Positions 47,247 through 58,894 of a stretch of 64,000 nt of DNA are shown in pieces. Source of the DNA: Euonymus europaeus (taxonomy: Eukaryota > Streptophyta > Magnoliopsida > Celastrales > Celastraceae); assembly GCA_963580455.1 (NCBI GenBank), contig OY756958.1:7390501-7454500 (forward strand), written 5' to 3'. Position numbers and translations under genes: made by a program. The notes beneath the pieces were generated by a model, which was given only the letters and a program-made list of their open reading frames with translations, was not told the origin of the DNA and ran no database searches. Position 1 is the stretch's first letter. Each line of letters opens with the position of its first letter.

Positions 47247-50200
47247 CAATGGCTCTCTCCTTTAAGTAGCTTGCATCTGTGTATGAAGTGATAAATTCAC
47301 TATAAACCTCTAAGATGATATCGTCAACATCACCATTCTCAGAATGCACAAGCATATAGTCAGGAATTTTTATCCAAGCAGGATACTCCTCTTCCTCGTC
47401 TTTCTTTTCAGCTTTGACTTTTCCTTCACCTATATCTAGTAACCACTGTGCAAAGTCAGCTAGTTCAGATACTTCTTCAGTTGTTAATCCACTTTCAGAT
47501 AGCCTCATATTGACTCTTAGTAAAAATATCTGACAGGTTGGCCAGAGTTGTGATCTAGTTATACAAGCCTCTGTTGTATCATGTCTTGAACCTCTTACTA
47601 CCACTGGGATAATTTGTCTTAAATCTCATCCTAGAAGAACAATTTTTCCTCCAAATTGAAGATTTAAATCATCATCGTGATTAGCACTGTCAGAAATAAT
47701 ATCTTTCCGAGTTCTGTCAAGTGCCTCAAAGCAATGACGGTGTGCCATCGGTGCTTCATCCCATACTATTAGAGATGTCATCTTGATAAGTTCAGCTAGT
47801 TGGGTCCCTTTCTTGATGTGGCAGGTTGATTCGCCATGTATTTCAATTGGTATTTTAAACCTTGAATGTGATGTCCTTCCTCCAGGCAAAAGCAAAGACG
47901 CAATTCCTGAAGAAGCTACTGCAAGTACGATTTTACCTTCAGAACGTAAGCGAGTTATCAAGGCCTTATAAAGAAGTCCCCCCATGTCCATAAACAAAGA
48001 AAAAACCACCCAAGTCTTCATAAACAGAGGATAAAACTGCTTTGTAAACTGTATGTTGCTCTTCGTTTAGTTGCTGCTCTAAATTGTCACTCTCATGATG
48101 TAGACCATCAGTGTTAAATGCCAACTCTTCTATGACCAAGTTGTTCCTCACATCTTGTGCTTGCATACTGGTTGGTACTGGGAGGTTGTAATCAGCGAGG
48201 CACATTCCATTTTTACATAGTATAGTTTGTAACTCTATCAAGACCTGGTCTTTAATCTGCGCATCTGATAGCTTCAAGTCTGGAATTTGGAATTTTTTTC
48301 GGACATTGTAAACAATATCATCTTGTAAATTTAGAAGTTATGCTGTGAATAATTTGTTGACATCTGAAACCTCACAAAATAGCAGCAGTGTGACAAATAG
48401 ATTTCTTAGCTCTTGAGATGTTGCCCATTGCGCTGCCTCGTCCATTGCTTGATGCCATTCGCGGTCATCTCCTATTAGTCGCAATCTCCTGCAGGAAGGG
48501 TGCACATATGAAATACGGCCAATGCATCGACCTTTTTTCCTTCGAAACCATATTTTATTCGAGTTGTCCCAACGCCAAAAAGATGGGAATTCGACATAGG
48601 TCAGGACTCTTGAATCTTCTGTAATTGTGTTTGTCAACATCCACTCTGTAAGCATTGTTTTTTCTATACCAGGTTGTTGCAAAACAGCTTCCACATCTTT
48701 GTCACCAGGAAATAAAATGTTATTCATAAGAGGCATGTGTATTGTAAGTCTCTCCACAGCTGGAAATTTGTAGTAAATATGATATTCATAAATTCGCCAA
48801 CATGACTCATACGGTGCAACATACCTGCAGTCAATGTATATTTTCACCTTGTCATAAACAGGAGCAGTTTCACGCTGGATATTTTCTTGCAAAACAGCTC
48901 TTGTTCTATCCGGTCTTTTATTGACGTATTTAAATAAATACTTTATTGATCGTGAACGATTACACCACTCCACATTGACATGAGCTTGATATTTTAGAAG
49001 CAAGGCCTTATTATATGGGACAACATAGCTATTATCAAGTTCAATTCCTGCCCTCATAATGAATCTGCCATTGTTTCACCGTCTATAAATAGCAAAACCA
49101 TCTTCTCCGATCAATGTCTCTGAGTAGTTATTTTTTGGAAAATGCTTCACGCATTTTTTCCCTTGCATACAAGGTGCTTTAGGATTTGCGATTACACATG
49201 GCCCATGAATCATAAACTTTGATACAACGTCATACAATGCTGGCTCGATGTCCCTAGGTGGTATTTCTACACATATAATTTTGTCGATGTCAAGTGCATT
49301 TGGATGCTTATCCTCTTGGCGCAACCATATTATAATATGGACATGTGGTAAGCCTCTTTTTTGGAACTCTACAGTGTAAATTGCCCCAATTACTCTTCCA
49401 AAGTAGTTTCCCGACTTAATATCAGTCACAAATTCATTCAATTTCATGTGGAAAACCCGTGATACTATATCTGGACGATCCTCTGGTGTTTGTCCCGGAT
49501 TGAGATTCAATGCGCTTTGTATCTCATTCCATTTGACATTGCATGTAAAGGTTATAAACAAATCAGGATTACCCAATGATCTACAAATTGCCATTGCATC
49601 ATGATAATTCCGAATCATATATCGAGGACCACCAGTAAAACTTGAAGGCAATATCACCCGTTGACCCACTGAAGTTGCTGCTACATCACCGCGTAGGAAA
49701 GCATTTTGAACACCCTTGTATAGATCACACCGAAAATGTTCTTGTTGGTGCTTAAATATGATATAACGTAGTCTCTCATCTTCTATGCATGTAAAAGCAT
49801 CTACGATGTATTGCTGGAAAAGTTTACCACCTCGCATTAGCATTGATTTGTCGCCTTCCCTTTGTTGTAACAAATAAGCATAATACTCTCTCCTTGTCAC
49901 ATTGCCACGCTTGATTTCAGGTCTATCAGGGTAGATTTGATAAGGAATGTTAAGTCTATACCCATCTTCTCCGTAGGGGAATAGAATAGGATATTGCATG
50001 GCCATGAAAGAGGGGTGCAAATCATCTATTCGTTTTAGCATACGGGACTTGTATTCTACAACAATGTCGCGTGCTAGATCAGCTTGGCCCAGATCACCCA
50101 CAACTAAACCAGCCATTTCCGATGCAATTGGCGCACTGTATTGATATCCATCTTGCCGACGTTTGCCACATAATACCAATGACACTGAATGTGTCTCCCC

Positions 50201-50989
50201 ATATGAGAATCGATCTCTTGCCATCTTGAACACCTTCACTAACTCATTGTGTTCATCGAACATCGCAGTGAGCTCAGAAACTACAGTTTCATCAATTGCG
50301 CCATCTTTAGTAAAGTTGCTGATGCTAGATAGCCTATTTTGAGTCTCATTCTCTGTGTCGTAGATATAAAGCTGTGCAAAATGAGGCTTTTCACCTTCCA
50401 CAGGGAGTAGAGATCCTATCTTATGGTGGTTCTGGCCATTAATCTTGAAAACATAAGGGCCTCTTCCAGTGTTAATCTCACGATATATTTTCCCGCCAAT
50501 TGAGGTGAAAGCAAACATTGAATTATACATCCTCATGTTATCGCGGAAAAGACGTGAAGATCTTCCACCATTGTAGTCTAACAAATACTGCAATAGTGGT
50601 GGGGCTGTTTTTTGTTGAGGTAGTTTGACACCACCATGACGACAACATGAAGGAAATACTGGGTTCGTAGACTTGATGGATTTAACTCTCTCTGCATACC
50701 AAAATGAAGCACCACAATATTCACAACTATATTCAGGAAGACCCAAGTCTAATACACCTGTATACTCAGGCAGTGAAAGAACTTTACCTATGGCCTCTGA
50801 AAATGAACCAATAACAGTGGAGTGCAAACAATGGCGACTTTCAATGGTAGAAGTTGAAGATGATGAAGCAACATCTGCAGAAAAAGCTTTGCACTGATAA
50901 GTTGCACGTCTTTTTTCTACAATTACTTGCTTCCTTTTGTTCCTATTATATGTAGTTGCTTGTTTATTAGCCATGTGATGTTTCAAAAT

Positions 50990-53470
50990 TGTAACCTACA
51001 GCAATAAAACAAACATCACCATCTTGTGTTGATGCAAATTCAAAATTTAGAATAAATTTTATGGTAACAAATAAAGGCAAGTATAGAGCACTAAGTTTGA
51101 AAATTAGAAGCACATAAGCAATAAAAAAACAGCATGCGTGTATGAACAAAAACTAAATGGAAAAGCCAAGTGGTTGATATACGCACTCTATTTAATTAAA
51201 ACAAACCTAAGGATTTTGTGTTTTTCGAAAATTGTCATTTAGCTATCATGGCTCAACAAAGAATCATAAATAATAAAACCTTCTTTGTAAATGGAGGTGT
51301 AGTTATTAAGAAAGTGACATAATAATCTCAAAAGTAACATAGGAGGATAATAAAATGTATTAGAAGGGAAAAAGAGATGTCAAGTGTTATACGGAGTTAT
51401 CAAATAAAATAGTTTGACCTTAATTTCCTCGCGTCCAAATGAAGTGCAAGAGCTATGATCCTTGAAACTCTTGTGGCCATTTAGCTGCATACAATATGAC
51501 TCTCACTGAATCATAGAACAATTTTATACCAATTTAGGCCCCTCAAAAGAGGATCTGCTATAAAGAAAATGATAATTCTACGTTATTGAAGAGACAATTT
51601 AGGTGGAGTAATATTACTGGTATATCTTTCTGTCCCTACAAACAGGCACATAAGAGTTATATACCTCATTTAAGTTTCCCCCCTTATATAAATTAATGAA
51701 TAACCCAAAACATAACAGGGCAAACCAAAAAAAAATTGCAGCTCCTCAACTCGCATCCATAAACACACAAATGGGATGGGTAAAAACCAAGAAATCAAAT
51801 GAAGGGCATAACCCATAAATGAAGTTTATGGAACCTAAAAAAACGTAGACACTAAATGGCTACCTCAAATTTCTTGATAATCTGTCAAAAGATAAATGAT
51901 CATAAGCAGTGGCCAAAGCCAGAAAACCTAGATGCCTGTATGAAAAGTATGTTTTAGAATACATACTTTCATCAACCATTAGCACCAAGTAAGAGGGAAA
52001 AAAACAGAAGATGAAATAGGCAGATAGACCACCAAAAAAAATGACCATTAGCACATTGGAAATTTGTTAAGCTACTAACCTGGAGAATAGCACGGAAATT
52101 CAAAAGAGACCAAAGTGATTCCAAACTGCTCCAAGCTATTGCAGAGTTATACCAACCTAAAAACAGGATAATAACAGGAAAATTCAAAAGAGACAAAACT
52201 GATTCCAAACTCCTCCAAGCTATTGAAGAGGTATACGAACCTAAAAACTGAAGATTTATAAATTAATTAAAAAAATAAGAAAGGGGAGAAAATGCTCCTG
52301 ACTCTATTGACTCATAAAACAAAATAAAACTTCACTTGATTTAGCAGAGGGTTGGAAACGAAAACATAGACGCAAATTCAAACAATATTCAATATCAAAC
52401 TAGACTATCCACAATTGAAAGTAAACTATGAATTCAAAAGGAGAAGCATAGTCAGAAAGTAGCAATAAATTGATTTACAAGCAACAAACATATACAGATT
52501 GAGCTAATATGCAAGATAGAACCATGTGATCCTGATAGACAGAAATATGTGATACTCATACCTTTCTTGCTGAGCATGACCGATAAAATCTCGCCAATCA
52601 TAACACATTTGACTACATAATATCTTATGACAATCATCAGTATATCTAGCTCATCGACATAGGTGATTTAGATACCCAAAAAACTCCTCAGATTCTCCAT
52701 CAAAATCATTATTCAAACCTATTAACCAACACTAATAAGAGTATTTTCCATCTATAAAGATATACCAAGAGAACCGAATACCTTTCTTGAGATACCTAAC
52801 CAACTCCTCAGGTTCTCCAAGAAAAGCGGCCTACTCTATCCCAGTAAGGGCTTAAGCGATGCGATCAAAGTAACCTAACATGCGTCCATCTAGAACCTCG
52901 ATGAGAGAGAGAGAGACGAAACCAGAACATGCAAAAGAGCGAGAGTGAGAAATAGAAACCCAAAATTAGATTAGGTTTGGGAGAGAGGACTAACCTCGAT
53001 ATTGCGGTGTTTTGAGCGGAGACAGAGAACGACTATGGTCGATGTTGTGACGTCTTCTACCCGTGAATCGCAAAGATAAAGAACCCCTTAACCTGGTGAA
53101 ATTTCGATTCACGTAGTTGAGGTTGAGGAACAGAAAAACCACGTCACCCTCTTCAGATCAGAAGAAAACCAAACAAAGGAGACAGGGAAGAAATTGACGA
53201 TTGAAATAGGGAGAAGAGCAAAGATCCAACCTTGGGCCAAAACACAGTCCTTATTGGTCGTAAATGAGAAGAGAAGCAGAAGAAAGCAGCTATGTAATTA
53301 TTGCCGAAGAAGCGAAGATAAGAGAAGACGGTGGCATAGGTTATGTCGGTAGATAAAGCTTTGTGTAAGATTTCACTGGAAATCTGACAGAGAAGACTGT
53401 GAAGCAAGTTCGTTCATGAACCTGTGAGAAAGAATAGTCCATGTGCAAGGGTCGGCGTGTAAACGAACGA
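50990..53470. other. Helitron 5' region, untranslated or intronic
   Basis: This is the 2.5 kb between the Rep/helicase start and the 5' end on the minus strand. No gene was recognised. At 52085-52140 and 52180-52240 an imperfect direct repeat (TTCAAAAGAGAC(C/A)AAA, CCAAACT(G/C)CTCCAAGCTATTG) occurs, and a GA-rich run lies near 52905-52918. Probably leader exons and introns of the RepHel transcript. Confidence 0.5.
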
Positions 53471-53476
53471 CATATA

Positions 53477-53552
53477 GAGCGGTGCGGAGCAAATAAGCAG
53501 TCTTTAATCAAACGGAGCGGTGCGGAGCAAATAAGCAGTCTTTGATCAAACG
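53477..53552. repeat. 38-bp tandem duplication near the Helitron 5' end
   Basis: Two copies (53477-53514, 53515-53552) of a unit beginning AGCGGTGCGGAGCAAATAAG; they differ at one base (TTTAATC versus TTTGATC). Confidence 0.95.
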
Positions 53553-53679
53553 GTTGAAGAAAGCTAAAGAAGATGGCCAATTTCACGAGTAAGGGGAGAA
53601 CGTCGGGACTCGCCACAGAATCGCAGCATTCTCACGCACTTTAGTATTTTAGTAATAGATATATATATATATATTTTAC

Positions 53680-53861
53680 CTTAGATATTCCGAAAATACT
53701 CTAGTTAGTTTTGCAAGCTGTTTTTCCTTGCCCTTCTTAGCCGTGGCCGTGAATGCTTCCTTGCTGAGGATGAACTCTGCCTTGGTAGGATTCCTATTAA
53801 GTCGTGTCAACGTCACTTTAGTTCCTTTGGCACTACACAGATCTTTGTCTGTGCATCTCAC
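53680..53861 (-). pseudogene. Expansin-like A pseudogene, second recognised exon (DPBB domain)
   Basis: Between an acceptor GGTAG and a donor AG|GTAAAA, 182 bases read VRCTDKDLCSAKGTKVTL, TRLNRNPTKAEFILSKEAF, TATAKKGKEKQLAKLTRV and FSEYL. The C..DLC...GTKVT.TD...N....DF.LS..AF..MA.KG......L....EY order is that of the six-stranded double-psi barrel of expansin-like A. The exon itself is open. A Helitron begins 20 bases into the following intron and the next coding piece is at 40492. Expansin-like A proteins lack the catalytic-type residues of alpha-expansins; their role in the wall is not well defined. Confidence 0.85.
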
Positions 53862-53957
53862 CTACCATTCAAAGAAGCAAGAAAATTGAAGTGAATGACA
53901 TTAGATATATATAAATCTATAATTATTAATTCATAAACTTCATTAGAAAAAACATAC

Positions 53958-54076
53958 CTAATAGCATTTACCACACCCGAGTCCCTCCTTAAAGTAAGAA
54001 GCAGCAGCAGCAATGTGTCCACCAGACATTTCTAAAGCCTCAAAATCGCTATAATAACAAGTGAAATTTGCATACT
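53958..54076 (-). pseudogene. Expansin-like A pseudogene, first recognised exon (stop codon at its last codon)
   Basis: After the acceptor TTTTTCAG the frame reads EYANFTCYYSDFEALEMSGG, HIAAAASYFKEGLGCGKCY and then TAG, immediately followed by the donor GTATG. The family has CFQ at this point, so the TAG is a single-transition change of a Gln codon. The SGGHIAAA.....G.GCG.C motif is the first half of the expansin DPBB barrel. The 96-bp intron to the next exon is of normal plant size. The exon with signal peptide was not found upstream; a copia LTR starts 60 bases away, so it is lost or lies beyond 64 kb. Confidence 0.8.
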
Positions 54077-54135
54077 CTGAAAAATGATCGATCGATCGAT
54101 GTAGAGTATTAACACAATACACCTCTCTTTAATTT

Positions 54136-54677
54136 TGTAAAAGCTGATGAGTTCATACCCATAAAAGTCACGCATGCAACATGCAATCACCTAACCAAGC
54201 ACTTCAACAATGGTGTGCCACCAACCACCCACCAATCAGCCACCACCCACCACCCACCCACCACTCACCAACTACCCAACTAAGTCTCCATGTTTTGTCA
54301 AAGTTTGGCACTGTCCAAGCTTTGTTTGTCAACAACTACATCTCCTTATATGACTTAGTTTAGTGTGTTCATACCTATGTAATATCCCTATATAAAGGGT
54401 GAGGTAGGGTGGTAGAGAGTTAGATGTGTGGTGTAGTGAGTTAGAAAGAAAAGAAAACAAAAACATAGTGTTTTTGTGAGAGAGTTCTGGTGCAGGTAGA
54501 GGCACCAGTGAGTGAGTGTGAGTTGAGTTTGTGTTCTCTTCTTGTATTATCTCTAAATAAGAGTGTTTCTCTCTCCCATGGATGTAGGTCGTTAGTGACC
54601 GAACCACGTATATCTTTGTCTATTTCTTTCGTTTTGGTTTTCGTTGGTTGTGCCATATTGACCCGGTATCCTCAACA
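54136..54677 (+). mobile_element. Ty1/copia 5' LTR
   Basis: Starts about TGTAAAAGCTGATGAG and ends ...CCTCAACA just before a primer-binding-site-like sequence. A TATA box (CTATATAAAGGG, near 54389) and T/CT-rich downstream text ending ACCGAACCACGTATATC are typical. A CCACCCAC-rich tract lies at 54220-54280. The exact left end is uncertain. Confidence 0.65.
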
Positions 54678-54690
54678 AGTGCTATCGAAG
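54678..54690 (+). promoter_or_regulatory. Degenerate copia primer-binding site
   Basis: AGTGCTATCGAAG directly after the LTR end resembles AGTGGTATCAGAGC, the initiator-Met tRNA complement used by copia elements, with a substitution and a one-base loss. Confidence 0.6.
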
Positions 54691-55215
54691 GTAGAGGTTT
54701 AGATTTTCAGCTACCGGAAAACATCCCTGACAAGAAAAAAGAGCAACTTTGCTCTCGGGTCAATTTTTGACTTTAACGAAATCAAGATTTGAACACATCT
54801 GAGTGCTCTTCATCACCATACGAGTCTCCTAGTTCAAAAATCATCGCAAACGGACGTTGGGGTGAGCCACACTCTCCGTCTGAAATTTTATGGTACTATT
54901 CACGTATCTGGAGGTTAAAAACGAAGCCACGTCAGCAAATCTGACACATCATTATGCCACGTCAACACTACCATCTCAGCAGTTGTGCCACGTCATCAAA
55001 CGACGTTAGTTGACCGTTAGTCAACAGTTAAGTCCAGTACATATTGTAGAAACTTTGACCGGCAGGTTCGGTATTTTTCGGACCGGTTTTCAGGAAGGTC
55101 AAATTGGTTCCGAAGGTTTTTGACCCTTTCTGACGCAACCGTGCTATCGATTTTGAGAAATTCCAATCGAAAAATTTTGTGTTGCTTGGTTTAGCTTGAA
55201 AACAAAACTTTTTCG

Positions 55216-55996
55216 ATGGAAGCTTCTACTTCAGAGTCATTTGGAGCCATGATGAAGTTGACTCCTAAAAAATTATGCACTATGGAAACCTCGAATGGAG
55301 GATTTCCTGAATTGTAGAGTTCTGGCAGATCCCTTAGAGAATGAAGGGAAGAACCCGGATGAAATTAAAGATGTGGAATGGACGAGAAAAAATAAGAAGA
55401 CGATTGCTCAAATTCGAAATTGGATCAATCACAGTGTTTTTCACCATGTTGCACATGAGACAAGTGCATATAATCTCTGGAAGAAGCTGGAGAACATATG
55501 CCAAGCCAAGACTGCTCAGAATAAAGCTCTCTTGGTTAGACGCCTTGTCAATTTGAAGTTGAAAAATGGTACTTCTGTAGCTGAGCACACCAATGAGTTC
55601 CAAAACTTGGTAAATCAGCTTGTGCTTGTCAAATTCATTCTTAATGATGAAGAACAAGCCTTACTACTTCTCAATTCCTTACCAGACAGTTGGGAGACGC
55701 TGGTGGTCTCCCTCAATAACTCAGCACCCGAAGGCAAGCTTACCATGGAAATGGTCTCCGATGCTTTATTCAACAAGGAGTCTCGAAGGATGTAGCACTA
55801 CTCTCTTGTAGTGAAGAGACGTGCTTACATGTAGCAAGCCACGATTCTAAGGGGGTGATCGACACTGCTGCATCGCACCACGCCACTCCACTCCACAAAT
55901 TGATTTCTTCACTTCGTACAAAATTGGTAATTTTTATACAGTGAAGATGAGCAATGACAGTTTTGCCAAGATTTTGGCCATTGGTGATGTGCATAT
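55216..55996 (+). pseudogene. Ty1/copia gag and start of protease, truncated
   Basis: The frame starts MEASTSESFGAMMKLTPK, shifts by one base near 55268 and continues as MEDFLNCRVLADPL, TSAYNLWKKLENICQAKT, NKALLVRRLVNLKLKNG, LNSLPDSWETLV and ending RRM. This is the UBN2/Retrotran_gag_2 domain of copia gag. The zinc knuckle is not visible. After a gap the protease start VIDTAASHHATP (Asp-Thr-Ala catalytic triplet) follows, again with a frameshift, then FAKILAIGDVHI, where an incoming LTR (55997) cuts it. The rest of pol is not in the window. Confidence 0.88.
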
Positions 55997-58140
55997 TGTT
56001 GTACCCCATTTTTTCCCGGATCCCACAAAATTTAAATTCAAAACATGGATAAATTCATTCAATGGCCCATAACCCAACACAAGCTCCAAAGTCCAAATAA
56101 GTGACCTATTTTGTTGCACAAATTAAATCCAAACAATAAGCCATAAGCCCAAAGATTAAAGCCCAAATATTAACTCAAGCATGTAGCCCGGCCCGGCCTA
56201 AACTTCTTTAACCTAATGTCATAGGAAGAAAAAGATATGGAGAGAAAAAGGAAAGAGAGCGCCATATGGAGAGAAAAAGGAAAGAGAGAGAGGAGATGAC
56301 CGGAAAAAGGAAAGAGTAGAGGGATGTGCAGGATTCTTGAGAGATTTAGGGATGCCGGAAAAGGAAAACACGGTTAGGATTTGAAAGATAGAGATGCCAT
56401 AGGATGGGGAAGGAAAGAAATCAAGGGAAAATTAGAAGAGTTGACATGATTTTAGGGATTCTTTGGGAAGAAAGGATTCGGTTTTGGTATTATAAAAAGA
56501 GGTGTTGGTTATGTGAAAAAGGGGGCACGAAAAAAGGGGGGATCCAGCAACCCTAACCCTCTCTTCTCTCAACTTAAGCCACCACCACAATTCTTCTTCT
56601 CCTAAATACACTAAAAAACCATATCACCACATAAACCACCATTTTCATTGCCACCATATGTCCACATTCTGAAACTTTAAATCATAATCCGACCGTTCAA
56701 AATGAAGATCACTCCTTCTTCTAATCCCTGTCAAAAAAGCAGCCAAATCAAACCACAAATAGCCCTCCATCCGTCACCAGTCCCAAAACTTCATTATGAG
56801 AAATATCCCTACACAAATCAGTTTGGAAACTAGTTTTGATACTAACCTTCTGAAGCTTTAAATCACAATCCGTCCGTCCAAAATCAAGATCACTCCGTCT
56901 CCTAACCACTGTCCAAATATCAGAAAAATCCAACCACAGAAAGCCCTCCATCCGTCACCATTCCCGAACTCCATTTTGATGAATATCCCTACAAAAATCA
57001 GTTTGGAAACCAGTTTTGAACTTGATCTTCTGGAGCTTCAAATCAGAATCCCACCGTTCAGAATCAAGAAACGACTGTCCTCTAACCACTCTCCAAATAT
57101 CGGCCAAATCGAACCGTGGATAATGCTCCAAAAGTCGGTATTTCCGAAACTGTATTGTGAATATTTCTCTTTATTGTTTTTGTTTTTGAGTTTTTGAATG
57201 TTGTGTGTAGGCTTAAAATTGTATTTGGGGCTTTAGGTGTTTTATTTGGGCTTAAACATGAGTATTCATTTGATGATAATTGGGTTCCATAAATGGATTA
57301 GGTGAAGCATTTGGACTTTTGTATGTATGTTGGATTTAATGGTTTGGGCCAATGGATTGTATGAATTATTTTGGATTTTGGGTTTTATGTTTGGATTTGA
57401 AAATTGCATGAAAAATAAATTCTATGTGACATTTTGTATGTTTATTGCATCAAAGCAATTGATTATAAGTTTTCAATTATGTTAATTTAATAACATGATT
57501 GAAATATTTGATTGCTAATAAAAAAAGGGGAACCGAGATTGCATGTCATTCATCATTCTTCAACATTGTTAATATGCTATTTGAAACGTGTTTATATGTG
57601 AATATTGTTTGAAATGTGTTTATATGTGAATTGAATAATTGATTTAATGTTGTTTGATTTATGTGATTTAATATTTTAATATGTTGGATTAGGGGATTTG
57701 CGATAATTGATATCGTATAATTTCCAAAAAAAAACTCGGTTCCCAACATTTTATTTTTATTTTTATTTTATCCTTGTTTTGTTTTTATTTTTATTTATCT
57801 ATATCATATTTTATTTTTATTTCATTTTATTTTCGTTTTATTTATCTTTATCTCTATTTCTATTTTTATTTTACTTTATTTTTATTCATTATTATATTAT
57901 TTGTGGTTTATATTTTATTTTACTTTACTTTAAACCTATGTAGTATATAAAAATTATATTAAAAGTTTTTACCTACGATGAAATCGATTTGTGGAATGCA
58001 TTGGATGCACCCTCGAATAAATTCTTGAGGTGAGAGTGTTTCTTGAAAAATTGGCCATTGGATGGAAAAACCCTATGAACCTCAATATTAAGACTTTTAA
58101 TATAGTTTATATATATATATATTATAAAATTATTTTATAT

Positions 58141-58185
<45 letters not shown>

Positions 58186-58362
58186 GGGATGCCTCACACC
58201 TTCCCCATACGCAACAAACTCGCTTACCCTTTTTTCTGGATTTTTCGTAGACCAAAATTATATTTTTCATGATGACCAATTGCACCTATTCAATTGGTGG
58301 TGACTTCGTATATTTTATTATATTTATATTTAAAATCTCATTTCGCAAAACCGGTTGCAACA
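55997..58362 (+). repeat. 5' LTR of the Tat/Ogre-like element
   Basis: 2366 bp from TGTTGTACCCC to GCAACA. It includes a GGAAAGAGAG-rich stretch (56225-56320), a TATA-like TATTATAAAAAGAGG near 56490 and a tandem repeat at 56668-57120. Further right are a T-rich TTTTATTTTTATTT tract (57745-57930) and (TA)n runs (58100-58182). Frames inside have no domain. Confidence 0.85.
56668..57120. repeat. Tandem repeat, about 181-bp period, 2.5 copies
   Basis: Units start TCTGAAACTTTAAATCA (56668), TCTGAAGCTTTAAATCA (56849) and TCTGGAGCTTCAAATCA (57029). They share CCGTCC/CCGTTCAAAAT, AAGATCACTCC and CCCTCCATCCGTCACCA. Located downstream of the TATA-like box of the LTR. Confidence 0.92.
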
Positions 58363-58363
58363 A

Positions 58364-58382
58364 CTGGCGACTTCACTGGGGA
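58364..58382 (+). promoter_or_regulatory. Primer-binding site of the Tat/Ogre-like element
   Basis: CTGGCGACTTCACTGGGGA follows the LTR end. It resembles the TGGCGACTCCACTGGGG site reported for Ogre/Tat-type elements (tRNA-Arg type), with one C-to-T change. Confidence 0.7.
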
Positions 58383-58894
58383 TAACTAGTTTTTAATATA
58401 TATATTTCTTTTTTGTAAAAAAAAAAAACTAGTGAGTTGGGCCTTTTAAATTTAATTTTTCTTATCCCGTTATTTTTTTTCGTTTGTTTTTAATTTAAAT
58501 ATATTTGTTGCTTATTTCTCTAAATTTTGATTGACATGTCATTATTATTATTTTATTTTTTTTAACAATTATTTTATTGTTGATATGTTTTGTGTCTTTT
58601 TATACTATTGTCCTCACACATTGTGCACTATACCTTTTTTCATGAGTCCAACAACTAGGGCTCAATACCCTTAGGAGAGGATGAAGTAAACGAGACCTTC
58701 GAGGGATTTCAATCCCCGTGCAGGCTCGCGAAAAATCCTCACTCGACCCACTCTTCTATTAAGAGGGACCCAGGCTATTCCAGCAATTGACACTGGTGGG
58801 GGAATAAGTCGAGAGCCTAGATTGTCCATAGCCAATGACCATAGAGTTATAGGACACAATAAACTATTTCTAACCTTCATTGTGTGATATATAT

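Larger units (their letters stand above)
44293..50986 (-). pseudogene. Helitron Rep/helicase (RepHel), interrupted and mutated
   Basis: Minus strand. The 636-codon first frame holds the N-terminal zinc-finger-like part (YSCEYCGASFWYAERV), the Helitron-like Rep domain with FITFTCNVKWNEI, and the HUH motif RGLPHVHIIIWL near 49330-49365. A TGA at 49076-49078 interrupts it where Arg is usual (YRRRDNGR region). The next frame carries the two-Tyr nickase motif IKYLFKYVNK near 48920-48950. The Pif1-type helicase follows: the Walker A segment reads YGHGGT and then is frameshifted (47966-47992) with the GKT residues lost, Walker B is SLIVWDEAPM, and motif III LLGxDLRQIIPVV contains a TGA (47626-47628). 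An LTR splits the gene at 45034-47246, after which [32 protein letters not shown] and [14 protein letters not shown] complete it. Cannot be functional. Confidence 0.93.
41757..53659 (-). mobile_element. Helitron, 11.9 kb including a nested solo LTR
   Basis: On the minus strand it begins TCTATTACTAAAATAC (53659 downward) and ends GCAACGCGCGGTTCTTCACTAG (41757); the last four bases are CTAG. The base before the 5' end is A and after the 3' end is T, the Helitron A|T insertion site without TSD. A GC hairpin lies about 12 bases before the 3' end. It encodes a Rep/helicase gene at 44.3-51.0 kb. It sits 20 bases past the donor of the expansin exon ending at 53680. Confidence 0.92.

Noticed and set aside
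54181..54363. Pro/His-rich 60-codon plus frame
   Set aside because: Product of a CCACCCAC simple repeat in the copia LTR.
55797..55816. CTCTTGTAGTGAAG as the right end of a CACTA element
   Set aside because: It lies within the copia gag-protease region and lacks the A/T-rich TTTT lead and any TSD.
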